From Podospora pseudocomata (taxonomy: Eukaryota > Ascomycota > Sordariomycetes > Sordariales > Podosporaceae): a stretch of 64,000 nucleotides of DNA. Below, piece by piece: positions 52,412 through 63,797 of this stretch (positions within the stretch are counted from its first letter, which is position 1; each line of letters begins with the position of its first letter). Below the pieces are notes generated by a model. The model did no database searches. It worked only from the letters and a program-made list of their open reading frames with translations, and was not told the origin of the DNA. The position numbers were made by a program, and so were the translations under genes. The DNA is taken from contig NC_085888.1 of assembly GCF_035222375.1 (NCBI RefSeq), forward strand, positions 3,472,001 to 3,536,000, in the 5' to 3' direction.

Positions 52412-55165
52412 TCAGCCAGAATCGTCCCACCAGCCGGCCTCTACATTCGGCTTGTAGGTGCCAAACGCACTGAGCCTCAGGTGCTTCTTGTTGGCAATCT
52501 TGATCGACGGATTTGTGGCCGACAGGGGAACGGGGAAATCCGAGGGCGAGATGGGCGAGTCTGGGCGCGGAATGCCTTCGTCTTCTTCGTCTTCAGCCGG
52601 ATCCTCCAGGATCTGATTTGGGATCGAGTTGTTGGCCGGGTGGGTGGGTTGGACGCTGGCTTGATCGGATGATCCTTTACGGGGAAGACTGCCGCTCCGA
52701 GGTGGCCTCCGCGCGCCGGTAGTGGGCATGGACATGGCCGACAAGGATGCACGCTGCTTGTGAGGTTGTCCCGATCTGGAGCTGGACCTGCTGCCCCGAC
52801 GGTCAGACTCGGCCGGCGCGGGAAAGTCGTCCAGCTGCACCATTGGGCCAACATCCGAGCTGGACTCGTCCATCATGACGAGGATGTGACCGTGCTTTCC
52901 GCTTTGCTCAACCGCTGAGCTGTTCGCCCGTGACCGAACATAGTCCTGGTGACGGGGTCGTGCCGACAGCGGGTTTGCCTCGGCGCGGACGGTGCTCATG
53001 CTGAGAGACGACTGCCTTGACATCATGCTCATGCCGCTGCTGTCGTTGGTCACCTCCCGCTTCAGGCCCGGGTGTTCCTCCTGGTCCGTGTTATCCTCAT
53101 ATTCGGCAAGAATATCCTCACGCATCCGGGCGCGCTTCTGACGCAAGGCAGCCAGCAGCATCTCTTCCTGTCGCGTCACTGCCATGAAGCGCCCGCTCTG
53201 GTTGTCCTGAATGCTGCTGGCGGCACTGCCACGGCGTCCGCTGCGGTTGCCACTGCCCTGGCTGCCTCTGCTAGCTATGGAACCATCGTCCTGCGTGGAA
53301 GACGACCGTTGACTCTGCAGATAAAAGTCCACGCTAGTGGGCGACAGTGGCGGTGTCTGCTCGGGGCGTGAAGCCTGCGGTGGTCGCTGAGTGGGATGGA
53401 TGGGGGGCGCTGGAAAGTCCTCAAACAGGGTCTCCTCGGGCACAGTCCACACTGGCTGGTCCTGGGACTTGCTCTTGGGCACCATGCTGATCACCTTGGC
53501 TTCGTACGTCGTTGGGGTTTGAAGCGCCGAATACCCATGCGTTCGGGCCGTACCCGTCGTGCCGCTGGAGGAACGGTTTTGTGGGGGGTAGATCTGTAGT
53601 GAGTTGTTCATGCTGGAGCTGGGGGCCAATGGGCTGGACCGTGGGTTAGTTTTTGGCGCTTTGGAAGCCGCAGCCTGTTGCTCCCGGGTCGGGAAGTACT
53701 GCGGACTTTCGGCAAAGGTGGTTTGCTTGGGCGCCTTGCTTCGGCTCGAGTCTTCGGATCTGGTGAAAGATGGTTGAGACATGGCCGATCGTGGGCTGAC
53801 GGGACTGGCGGGGCCATCACTGGGGGGCGGGGGGACGGCAAGCTGGTCGCTACAGGCATCGTAGTCGTCTTCTGAATCGGACGAGAGGGCCAAGACGCTG
53901 TTCTGAAGCAGGTCAATCTCCGTTAGGCTGCGGTCTGTGCGTTTTGACGCTTTGGACGTTCGCGTGTGCCGACTGGAAATGCTGGCACAGTCGGCCATGG
54001 GCGATACAAGACTGGGCGCGCTTGGGGGCCTGACCAGATGGACATCTGGAACCTTGACAGTCAGAGGTGGCGGATCTTGCTTCTGGCCTGTCCGCGATGC
54101 GCTGCGCGGAAAAGGTGAGAGGGAGGGTTTGCCCGTGTTGCTGGTGGGTGGTGTTGGATATGCTGGGAGCGCGCGGTCTGGCGGTGGCCCCCGACGCTCT
54201 GGAACTTGCTGGTAGTTATTCTCCAGCGCCTCGTCAAACGTTTTTTGCTCATAATGGTCATAAAGGTTGTGCAGTTCGGCGTTGGGCTTGATGGGGATTT
54301 GTTTTGGGCTATCCGAGCGCCCGGCCGAGCTGATGGGTGACGGCCGTGGATCGGGAGTGGCTGTTTGTTCTCGTAATGACTCCTTGGTCATCTTGTTCCG
54401 AAGTCTCCGGTCGATTCGCTGTGAAATCGGTGGGGGCGTTGATGCAGAGGAGCTGGACATGACGGACGGTGATGTGGTGAGCATATCAGAGCCCAGGACG
54501 TGGCCGTTGGTGGGTTCCGGTCTGAGATGTTTGTGACTCCTCTTGGACAGGAGCGAGGAGAGATCGAGCCTGGAGGGCTTCTTCTTCTTCAGCCCTTTCG
54601 GTTCGGTGTTGAAGTTGCCGTCAAAGTCGAGAATGGCATGCGCCTTGGATGGCAGTCCCTTGGCCATGGCCGAGTTTGCGGTCTGCTGGGAGATGGCCAA
54701 TGGCACTTTCGCCTTGTCGTAGTAGGATCGGATGGTGGAGCTGGACTGCTGGCGACGCAGGCTGGAGGCATCAGTGGTGTCGTCGTGGCGTCCTGATGGC
54801 GCCATATTATCCTTGGGCAACACAGCCGACTCTTCCTCCCAGCGCCTGTCTCGGTTCCCCGAAGATCCATGGTGTGCATCATCACGACGCGCAGATCCCA
54901 ATCGGGAGCCCGCATTGTCCCGCCCGGCCGGTGTTTCCGTGACATTGATGCTGATCCCCGCGTTCGATTGGCCGTCCCACGGCCCCCATTTTGTGGTGTC
55001 TGATGTTGCGCCTGCGAGATCGAGGCTGATGGCGGTGGTGCCGAGGATCCTCTGGGCTTTTGTGAGTGGCTCTGAGATGGACAGCGGCGCGGCAGAGGCG
55101 GCGGGTTGCGACTGTTTGTGTTTTCGGCCCGGGAGCGAGAAGGGAAATCTGGACGAGTGGCCCAT
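52412..55165 (-). CDS. Large disordered Ser/Pro-rich conserved fungal protein, unknown
   Basis: A single uninterrupted exon of 917 residues. Begins MGHSSRFPFSLPGRKHKQSQ and ends KKHLRLSAFGTYKPNVEAGW plus WDDSG; both ends look like short conserved motifs, while most of the middle is Ser/Pro/Gln/Arg-rich and low in hydrophobics. Ordered-looking islands include AHAILDFDGNFNTEPKGLKK, PNAELHNLYDHYEQKTFDEA and a predicted helix TRQEEMLLAALRQKRARMRE. Many SP/TP and RxxS sites suggest phospho-regulation, and basic stretches suggest nuclear or cortical localisation (inference). I do not recognise a named family. The conserved RQEEMLLAALRQKRARMR type helix is seen in several fungal regulators. Confidence 0.75.
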   Translation of the reverse strand: MGHSSRFPFSLPGRKHKQSQPAASAAPLSISEPLTKAQRILGTTAISLDLAGATSDTTKWGPWDGQSNAGISINVTETPAGRDNAGSRLGSARRDDAHHGSSGNRDRRWEEESAVLPKDNMAPSGRHDDTTDASSLRRQQSSSTIRSYYDKAKVPLAISQQTANSAMAKGLPSKAHAILDFDGNFNTEPKGLKKKKPSRLDLSSLLSKRSHKHLRPEPTNGHVLGSDMLTTSPSVMSSSSASTPPPISQRIDRRLRNKMTKESLREQTATPDPRPSPISSAGRSDSPKQIPIKPNAELHNLYDHYEQKTFDEALENNYQQVPERRGPPPDRALPAYPTPPTSNTGKPSLSPFPRSASRTGQKQDPPPLTVKVPDVHLVRPPSAPSLVSPMADCASISSRHTRTSKASKRTDRSLTEIDLLQNSVLALSSDSEDDYDACSDQLAVPPPPSDGPASPVSPRSAMSQPSFTRSEDSSRSKAPKQTTFAESPQYFPTREQQAAASKAPKTNPRSSPLAPSSSMNNSLQIYPPQNRSSSGTTGTARTHGYSALQTPTTYEAKVISMVPKSKSQDQPVWTVPEETLFEDFPAPPIHPTQRPPQASRPEQTPPLSPTSVDFYLQSQRSSSTQDDGSIASRGSQGSGNRSGRRGSAASSIQDNQSGRFMAVTRQEEMLLAALRQKRARMREDILAEYEDNTDQEEHPGLKREVTNDSSGMSMMSRQSSLSMSTVRAEANPLSARPRHQDYVRSRANSSAVEQSGKHGHILVMMDESSSDVGPMVQLDDFPAPAESDRRGSRSSSRSGQPHKQRASLSAMSMPTTGARRPPRSGSLPRKGSSDQASVQPTHPANNSIPNQILEDPAEDEEDEGIPRPDSPISPSDFPVPLSATNPSIKIANKKHLRLSAFGTYKPNVEAGWWDDSG

Positions 55166-55850
55166 TGCACACTGGGCTCGGCTCGGGGCCGATGCCGAAC
55201 CTGACCGGGTCGGATCTCGAGCACCACAGGGCAGTCTCGTCTCTGGTGTGTGTCTTCTCTCCGGGTCACCTGGGGCAGCTCATGACAGTCGTGGCAGGAG
55301 GGAAGAGCGAGAATAATATTGAGCTGGAAACAAGAACAAGAGCAGAAAAGAAGCGGTGGGGACAGGATCGGTTGGTCGGTGGTCGGCCGTGGTCGGTGTT
55401 CGCATCCAGCCAGGTGCAAATTTCGGGAGCCGGCAGCAGCACGTCAGTGGTTCCAGGGGGTTGCTGGCTTCGATGTTAGAGACGGGTGTCGGTGTCGAGC
55501 GTCGACGACGGATGAAGTCGATGGAAGTCAAGGGCGCGCAACCCACACGAACGACGACGGGCTGTCGCGTTCTCATATGGCTCCCGGCAGACGGATCCTT
55601 TCTGGCACACGGCCCTCAGCGCAGCAGTCGTTCGGAGGCTCGTCGTTTCTTGGCCCACCCCTTGCTATCGGCAATCAGCGGAATCCCTGGTGTTTTGGAC
55701 GGCCCCACCCACCCAATGCTGCTCACGACGGCGCAATTTTGGAGGTGAGGTGGTGATAACGACGGCGATAAGGATGTTATAAGTCTACACTGGAGGTAAA
55801 TACTGCGTAGGTACTGTGTCTTGAAGAGCCACATGAGGACGGGAGGAGGA

Positions 55851-55893
55851 GAGAAGAAGAAGAAGAAGAAGAAGAAGAAGAAGCAGAAGAAGA
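55851..55893. repeat. GAA/AAG trinucleotide microsatellite
   Basis: Near-perfect GAA run with one interruption (AAGCAGAAG), about 700 bp upstream of the disordered-protein ATG, probably in its leader or promoter. Confidence 0.9.
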
Positions 55894-57020
55894 ACCTGAG
55901 GAACCTAAGAGAAGGAGAAGCGATGGGCGCGCGCATCGGACCAAGAATGGGAGGCCCGTGAGAGAATACAACCCTTTCCTTTCCCCATTCTGCTTGGCCA
56001 TCTCTGATAATATTTCCCGGTCGCGGTCACGGGTCGGGGGGGGTCGTGTTTGTTCAGGTCCATGTCGATGTCGTTCCCCTGTGGATTTGCTGCATGGATG
56101 CTGAGATCCCTGCTGTGGCCCTGCTCCTCCCCTGCTGCAAGCCACTGTGGCCGTGGCGCAAAATTTGCAAAAAAGCAAGGGAACGGGAACCGTGGACCGA
56201 CAGCACTGCAGATTCCATCATTTCCATCTTTTGTTCTTTACTCCGATGAACTGAGAAAGCCTCACCCTCTGTCTCTTGCATTTCAATCGGCGTCACCTCT
56301 GCATATCCAATATTATGGAGCAGTACCGGTGTCTCTTGTTCAAGGTCTGGCTGAGGTGAGAATGGCGACACAAAGACAAAACAGAGGCAGCGATACCCTG
56401 GTCTGGGTCCCCTGGGGGCCGCCAAGTGGTCGCATTCTGTGGAGAGGAAGACAGGTACTGAAGACTTGCGCGATCGTCAGCAATCTCAGGCCAGGTCAGC
56501 GCCCCAGCTGAAAGAAGGCTTGGAAATCGTCAATCGCCAGCGATCATCCAGTGTAAAAAAAGAAACACGATGAATTAGACCCCGGAATTCCCATGGCCTG
56601 TCATTTCCAGCTCCTGTTCTTCTTCTGGTTCCGCCCGAGTCAGCACTCCAGGGCTCCGGTCCTGAAAGCAACACTCACCCGGTACCAGCATCTCCAGAGA
56701 GTGAGCCTGAGGTGTGAGAGAGGAGAGAGAGGAGAGAATGCAACGGTTACACACGCTAGGTGAAACTCACAACATCCCCTTCCACCTGTTTCACTCACTG
56801 TATGTAGCTCCAGCAGACGACCGTAAGAAGACCAGGCTTGCGAGGTGCTGCCACAACCAAGAAATTACCGACTGATCTGCGACCCCCATCGCCCGTCGAT
56901 GCTCTGTCATTCTTCAAATCTGAGATGGTTGATCATGGTCACCGGCGACGACAGCGATATTAAAGGTAGCGAATGTAACCCCACGCACACAGACCGCGTT
57001 TATTATCCCTTCTACAATGC

Positions 57021-57037
57021 TCTCTCTCTCTCTCTCT
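57021..57037. repeat. CT dinucleotide run
   Basis: TC repeated about eight times; a pyrimidine tract of the kind common in fungal promoters and leaders. Confidence 0.85.
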
Positions 57038-58460
57038 TCTGGGCGACGGAACCTGCCCAAGAACCATCAGCACATCCCCCCGCTTTCCTGCCGATCTCTT
57101 GGATGGTCCCAACTTTGGTAGAAATTGGCTGAGAGGACGTGGCCGAGAAACTTCAAGCTTCACAGATCAGAGCTTGGCATCTCATAGAGTCTCCTCCCAA
57201 CCTGCAGCCAGATCGATCCATCACACACACAGCAGCCTACCATGGCACCTGCAGCATATTAATGCCGTGCCGGTGCCGTGAGATGCACAGAGTCTCTCTC
57301 TGTCCCGGCGTCTTGGTGGTGAGGGGGATTGGGGCCCAAGCACTGTCATGAAAATGCGGGGGATGCGGGGCTTTCATCTGTTTTCCTCATTTTTTTCTTC
57401 TTTCTTTTCGGTGTTTGCTGAAACATGTCTCAGTCGCTGTTCCAACACTGCCGGGTTGTCTCGAGATGATCGAGATCTGCTCACCGTCAATCTTCGGAAA
57501 TTTAATCGACTTACCTTTTTGTCGATGCCGGGCTCGGACCTCTCGGCCGGTGCAGATGTCATCGCGTTAACTCCAATGCGCACGGCTTCGGTTTTGTGCA
57601 TTGGCCCTTCCGTCCCGCTCCAGTCACTTCTTGGTTCGAGTCTGATCATTTTCCAACCTGGAAATATCATTTGATCATTGTCCCTTTTGAGTGGCTATTG
57701 GCTTGTGCTTGCCTCTTGGATGTGCCACGGAACCAATGACAAGGCTGACCACAGATATCTCGAGATACGGCACCACGATGGTGCTTTTGGCCTCAAGTCT
57801 GCACCCAAATCTCTTGCTCAGAAAGACCACCTCCGATATCGTTCCTTTGGCTACCTACTAGTACCCCAGATTGCAAGGGAGCCGATATCTTCCACGTCAG
57901 CCGAGGCCACCATCGGGATCAGTAGCATTGTCACTCTTGATCATCACTGGTCAAAGATGCTTAAATTGTTCCCAGGCAGTCTACCAGTATTCTAGACGTA
58001 TCACCGCGATGGGTCCCTCGGCCCTTTCCGACGACGATTGGTGATAACCAATCCCCAGAGATCCGCCACGTGAAGTCACGGTAGGATGGAAAAGGCAGGC
58101 GGCCACTCAGCTGGGTTAGAAGCTGGAGGCATGCCTTGGCACCGTTAACCACCTGTCCATTCAGGCAGGTCGCCCGCCCAACGTGCTAGTACCCCCAGCC
58201 AATCAACACGCACAGCACCCCTGAATAGCCCCTGAATTGGGCTACGATAACATAACTGGTGTAACGGCGGCCAGGTCCGCCTTATGTGGTACTTGCCTTG
58301 CCTATCAAATCAACAAACTCCATATCCCACGTGCAATACGGGAGGAACATGCAGCATATAACTACGAGATGATCGCCTGCAACGGCTTGTCCTGTTTTCA
58401 ACAGCTTGGACTCGCACAGGCCCGAGCCCGATCCCGACGACAGCCACGACGACGACGATC

Positions 58461-60450
58461 ATGAAGGCCTCACCGACTGCTCTCGGCATCTTTGCCATCA
58501 CGAGCCTTCAGTCTCTGGCGTCCGCCCTGACAATCGCCGAGATCAATGGCAACAAGTACATCTCGCCATACTCAGGGCAGACCGTGACCAACGTCACCGG
58601 TCTCCTGATCGCCAAGGGTCCCAACGGAGTATTCATTCGGTCGACAACCCCGGACAAGGACATTGCTACTTCTGAGGCCATCTATGTCTTTGACCGCAAT
58701 GTGGGTGCCAACCTGACCGTGGGCGACATCATCTCTTTGGATGCCAAGGTGCTCGAGTATCGGTCAAGCAACGCCTACCTCTATCTGACCGAGTTGTCCA
58801 CTCCCAAGAATGTCCAGGTGCTCTCCAGCGGGAACAAGGTGAAGGCCTTGGTGATTGGGAAGGACACAATCGACCCCCCCAACACTCAGTTCAGCTCGCT
58901 GGATGGCGGTGACATCTACAATGTGCCCAACGGAGTGGCCAACATCTCCGAAGTGAACCCTGTTCTGGAGCCCAAGAAGTTTGGATTGGATTTCTGGGAG
59001 AGCTTGAGCGGTGAACTGGTCACCGTCCGAAAGCCGAGTGTGATTAAGCAACCCAACAACTATGGTGATACCTGGGTCGTCGGTGACTGGAAGGTCACGG
59101 GGAAGAACAAGCAGGGAGGCATCACCATGACCGACAAAGGTGAGCAAACTTGACAATTTGGTCTTGGGCTCTTGTTTTTTTTTATTAACATCTCAAACCA
59201 TAGATTCCAACCCAGAGGCTATCGTCATTGGCTCCCCTCTTGATGGCACCAAGAACCCCAACACCAGCAAGATGGGCGATGAACTCGAGGAAATCACCGG
59301 TGTCGTGCAACATGCCTTTGGTTTCTACTCGATCCTCCCCCTCACCGCCGTCAAGGTGAGCAAGCCCGCCAAGGGTGTTGCTGCTCAGAAGCCCACCAGC
59401 CTCAAGAGCAAGGGCCAGTGCAAGGCCATCACTGTCGGTAGCTACAACGTCGAAAATCTGTCTCCTTCGTCTGAACACCTGCCCCTGATTGCCAGCCACG
59501 TCGTCACCTACCTCAAGTCCCCTGATTTCCTCTTCCTCCAGGAAGTCCAGGACAACTCGGGCCCCACCAACAACGACGGCATCACCTCTGCCAACCTGAC
59601 CCTTTCCGCTCTCGCTGCCAGCATCAAGGCTGCTGGTGGTCCGACCTACGAGTTCGCCGAGGTTGCACCCGCCACCCCTAACCTTGACGGTGGCCAGCCA
59701 GGCGGCAACATCCGTCCCGCCTATCTCTACAACCCAGCCATCATCTCCCTCTACAAACCCAACCAAGGCCAAGGGGACGATGCCACCTCCGTTGTGAAGG
59801 GCTCGGGTAAGAACTCTCCTCCCTCCCTGACCTTCAACCCGGGCCGCATTGAGCCTGCCAACCCAGCCTGGACCGCCTCTCGCAAGCCCGTTGTCGGTGC
59901 CTGGGTCGCCAAGGGTGCCACCAAGCCTTTCTTCACCGTCAACGTCCACTTCGGCAGCAAGGGCGGCGGTTCCAGCCTCCACGGCGACCGTCGTCCTCCC
60001 ATCAATGGTGGTGTGGCTGACAGACTTGCCCAGGCTAATGTCACTGCTGTAGGTCTTCAAGTGTTTTCTTCCACTGTTCTCATCAAGATCCCGAGTCACT
60101 GACCCACCCGCCAGACCTTCATCTCCCAGATCCTCAACGCCGACCCCAAAGCTGCCGTCATCTCCGCCGGCGACTTCAACGAGTTCTCCTTTGTCCGGCC
60201 CATGAAGACTTTTGCTGAGATCAGCAAGATGAAGGACCTGGACGAGGTGGCCGGCATCAAGCCCACCGAGCGGTACACCTACGCCTTTGACATGAACGCC
60301 CAGGCGCTCGACCACATGTACGTCAGCCCTTCGCTTGCGGCCAGCAGCAAGAGCGACTTTGAGCACATTCACGTCAACACTTGGGGGTCGTACGCCGAGA
60401 TGGTGTCGGACCATGATCCCAGCGTGGCTCTGTTTGATTTGTGCGGGTGA
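58461..60450 (+). CDS. Secreted endonuclease/exonuclease/phosphatase-family nuclease (ExeM/NucH-like)
   Basis: Exons 58461-59139, 59204-60048 and 60115-60450 join in phase to 619 residues; introns are 64 and 66 nt. Signal peptide MKASPTALGIFAITSLQSLASA. An N-terminal lamin-tail/OB-like part (TIAEINGNKYISPYSGQTVT) leads to the EEP catalytic domain. There the metal and phosphate motifs follow in order: VGSYNVENLSP, FLFLQEVQDNSGP, GGNIRPAYLYN, FFTVNVHFGSKGGGSS, ISAGDFNEFSF, LDHMYVSP and VSDHDPSVALF. This order matches large extracellular nucleases such as bacterial ExeM/NucH. The substrate is probably extracellular DNA or RNA; a phosphate-scavenging role is plausible (inference). Confidence 0.9.
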
Positions 60451-60536
60451 GATGGTGTTGTGGGGAAAGGTGTACGAGTATTGCCTTGTCAGAGGCTTGT
60501 AATATTAATTGAAGTTCAGTAACATGTGAAAGACGA

Positions 60537-61529
60537 TCAGCTCAAGACGGACCAAGTCGGTGTCGAGGTGCCAGCAGAGCTCCCTGATATCGAATTCGAA
60601 CTCCCATCGTCCTGACTCGACCTAGCCGTGACTGTTGCAGTTCCGACCCTGAATTCCTCTCTTGCAAAAGCTCGTGCAAAGACTGGGGGATTGGGTGATG
60701 GGACTGGCACCGGCCTCATCTCCCCATCTGTGACCACCTGCCTGACGAGCGTCCCGTTGCTGTGGTGGACTAGTGTGACAGAGTCCGTCCCGAGGGAGGC
60801 AAAATCCACATAGCAGGCGGACATGCTGTCCTTGAGCCTCATGTCGGCGAGGTCGTAGGGGTTGAAGTTCCCCACGACCACGTAAAAGCCCTTGGATGGC
60901 GCGATCTGATACTCCTCGCTGGGCTGCGGGACGAAGGTGGCATAAGGGCCGATGCTCTGGCGTGTGGACGAGCAGAAGCCGACAACGAATTGGTCTGGGG
61001 TTCGGCGTTTAGCAGGATGTACGGGGGTGAAAATAGAGTGTTATCAGTAGAAGGAACACCTACTCAGCTTCGCCTCCTTGACCGAAAAGTCGCCCCGGGT
61101 CTGAATGCAGAAGCACCCAACAGCACCGGACGGTGCGGGGTTGTTCTCGGTAAACGCCGGCGTGCCGCTTGAGCTGTCTATCATGAGCGTGGTCCCGGGT
61201 ACGATATTGCCATGTTTGTCTGTCGACCCGAGTGTGACAAGTCGCTGGTCGATGACCTCAACGCCACTCCCGACGCGCTTTCGGTTCTGGTCGTCAGGTG
61301 ACGGGTCGACTTCGACATCGTAGAACCCGCATCTTGCTTACAACTTTTTGGACAGCGTGAAGTTGGCCTGGCCATGCGGGGATGCCACCCCCCAGGCGCT
61401 GCTGATGATGCGAGTGACCACTTTGATGGCCGAGCCGCCGTTGTGCTTGATGGTTGGCGGTTCAGCGAATAGGGCGTAAGACCGCTTGATGTCGGAGCGG
61501 TTGTCGATTGAGATTGCGTATGGAGCCAT
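60537..61529 (-). CDS. Conserved fungal beta-sandwich-type protein, unknown
   Basis: Preferred model: exons 61342-61529, 61064-61266 and 60537-60994, 282 residues. It starts MAPYAISIDNRSDIKRSYAL with no signal peptide and has FAEPPTIKHNGGSAIKVV, SAWGVASPHGQANFTLSKK, IDQRLVTLGSTDKHGN, GAVGCFCIQTRGDFSVKEAK, QFVVGFCSSTRQSIGPYATF and PSKGFYVVVGNFNPYDLADM. The C-terminus is Ser/Thr-rich. The intron at 60995-61063 is clear. The 75-nt intron at 61267-61341 (GTAAGC donor, CTGAC, GGGAG acceptor) is less sure: its length is a multiple of three and it is open in frame apart from one TAA right at the donor. The alternative is coding sequence with a CAA-to-TAA stop. The function is not recognised. Confidence 0.65.
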
Positions 61530-62516
61530 GGCAGTATGTGATGATGCAGTCCTTGGGACAGAGTTATATGGCTTTGAGAACGTTATCTACGTCAATTCGT
61601 TGGCGGGACTGATGGAGCGCAGTTTGATGAAGCAAGGAACAGAGACCGTGTCGAAAGTCTAGAACCGAATGACAGCTACAAAGTTTGTAATCTGTAGGCA
61701 GGGGAGGTTCAGCTGGCCCTAACAATCGTGGCTTTTCATTATCGATATGCGTGATGGCCAAACGGGTATAGCTTGTGGCGTATTCCAGGATCACAAATCG
61801 CCTGAAGTGAAACTTTGGCTCTATCGATACATCGTAGAGCCGAAAATTGATGTTTTCGGAAACACTGTCCGCTCCATTCATCATCAGCACCCGTAAGATC
61901 CAACCTACCAACATACCTATTATAACACCTTGCTTGGCTGGCATTGCTGAATTGACAACTACCGATTGAATGAATGACATGGTGAGTGGTTCGAATTCGT
62001 ATAGGATAGTCTACTTAGTGGCTGAAGATATTCCATACTTTCATCGATGTTATCTTATGTTCATAGTTGCAATTCAGGGGCGCCCCTTAATCATCATCTT
62101 CCACGTGATATACACGTGATATATACCCCTCATTCCAATTTTCCCTTCGTAAATGCATGGCAGATTCCATTCTGTCGTCTCCCGTCAGGCATGAATCAAC
62201 ACATTCCAACCGGCGCGCACGGTATCTCCCTCCCGCCGCGATACACCCGACAGCGCGGCAGCTGGAACTCGCCAATGAAAAAGCCTTTACCCATTCTGTC
62301 TCGGCCGGCCCGATTCCCGACAGCTGCAGCATCTCCCGTTCTCCACTCTCGACACATCGTCATCCACTCAGTGCCGGCCGGAGGCTCTATTCCTCAAAGT
62401 TCCTTCGTATCAGGATTGGATGAGTAATTGAATTCCAGAATAAAATAACCCCCCTCATTTGTCTTCCATTCCCATCACCAGAATTCTCTACCAACTCGAC
62501 AAAAACATCAGGAAAA
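61530..62516. other. Intergenic, divergent promoters
   Basis: A minus-strand frame at 61564-61980 is open for 138 codons but has no domain or signal. I call no gene. Confidence 0.4.
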
Positions 62517-63797
62517 ATGGCAGGAATCGCTCTCCTTGGTGCCGGCATCTTTGCCCGTCATGGTATGTTTTGGTCCTTTCTCATCAACAAATGCCCCCAC
62601 AAAAAATCAAACAGCCCTTTTTCACACCCCTTACGTCATTGTCTCCATTCCCACCACCATTCACCATCACCAGAACCATCACCACCGCCAGCACGCAGCA
62701 AGGCTAACACGAAATACAGAACATCTCCCCGCCATCCTCGCCTCCCCAGACTTGCTCTCCCTCAAAGCAGTCTACTCCCGTTCTCAGACCTCCTCCGTCG
62801 CCCTAGCCGACGCCCTCCCCGCCAACGGCCCCAAGCCAGACATCTACTATGACTCCCCCTCCGAGCCCGGCCGCGGCCTGGCTGACCTCCTCAAGAGAGA
62901 CGACATCGTCGCCGTGGATGTTGCGTTGCCTATTCTGGCCCAGCCCGAGGTGATCAAAGCTGCTCTCAAGGCCGGAAAGCACGTCCTTTCCGAGAAGCCT
63001 GTCGCGGCCGATGTCGAGGGGGCAAGGGAGTTGATCAAGTGGTACGAGACTGAATTGCCAGCCGAGAAGAAGCCGCTGTGGGGTGTGGCGGAGAATTTTC
63101 GGTACATGAAGAGTTTGGTGTTTGCTGGGGAGGAGGTCAAGAGGATTGGAGGCCGGGTGGTGAGCTTCAAGCTGGAGAAGTTTGGGTGGGTGGCGGAGGA
63201 TAACAAGTATTTCAACACTCAGTGTGAGTTTGTTCTGGCTACCTACCTATGGAAAGGAAAGTGAGATGCTAACATGGACACGGAATAGGGCGCAAGGTTC
63301 CTGACTACCAGGGTGGATTCTTGCTGGACGGTGGAGTGCATTTTATGGCTGCACTGCGATACTTGCTTGGGGCTTCTGGACAGGAGTTGAGCAAGGTGGC
63401 TGCGTATACCGCTCTTTTGGAAGAGAGATTACAGCCTCTGGATACCATCCACGGTGTTGCTTCGACCAAGCAGGGCGTGAATGGCTCGATTGTCCTTTCT
63501 TTTGGGACCGAGTTCAAGAACGGGACGGATTTGGAGATCATCACAACCAATGGAACTGTCAGCTGGAGCCCAACCGAGGTCAAGACTGTGACCAAGGAGG
63601 GGGAGAGCAAGAAAGAGTTTGAGTACAGCTCTGGTGTTGGTGAGGAGGTGGCTGTGTTTGCACGGGCTATCAAGGCCGGCACTGGAAAGGTCGACGGTCT
63701 GCAGACTCCCGAGGAAGCGTTCAGGGACTTGGAGGTTTTGGAAGGATTGCTAGAGTCTGGATCTGGGGGCGCAAAGGTGAAGGAGATGCCGGTTTAG
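62517..63797 (+). CDS. GFO/IDH/MOCA-family NAD(P)-dependent oxidoreductase
   Basis: Exons 62517-62562, 62720-63223 and 63289-63797 join in phase to 352 residues. The first intron is long for this genome (157 nt; CTAACAC branch), the second 65 nt. The Rossmann fold starts at once: MAGIALLGAGIFARHEHLPA, with the intron inside the motif. Then SLKAVYSRSQTSS, DIVAVDVALPILAQPEVIKA, LKAGKHVLSEKPVAADVEGA (the EKP motif with its catalytic-site Lys) and WGVAENFRYM. The C-terminal domain has VPDYQGGFLLDGGVHFMAAL, whose DGGxH supplies the usual catalytic His. It probably acts on a sugar, inositol or related polyol; the substrate is unknown. Confidence 0.92.

Larger units (their letters stand above)
55166..58460. 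other. Long gene-free stretch, 3.3 kb, between divergent genes
   Basis: No supported coding region. Frames are short and antisense-like. It contains a GAA microsatellite (55851-55893), a CT run (57021-57037), several GT/CT-rich tracts near 56700-57050 and scattered CCAAT-type motifs. It probably holds long leaders and promoters for the disordered protein gene (minus) and the nuclease gene (plus). A non-coding RNA cannot be excluded by eye. Confidence 0.5.

Noticed and set aside
59185-60414. 409-codon minus-strand frame
   Set aside because: Antisense to the secreted nuclease; it crosses the real splice junctions.
61564-61980. 138-codon minus-strand frame
   Set aside because: No recognisable domain or targeting signal, AT-richer context, no splice partners.
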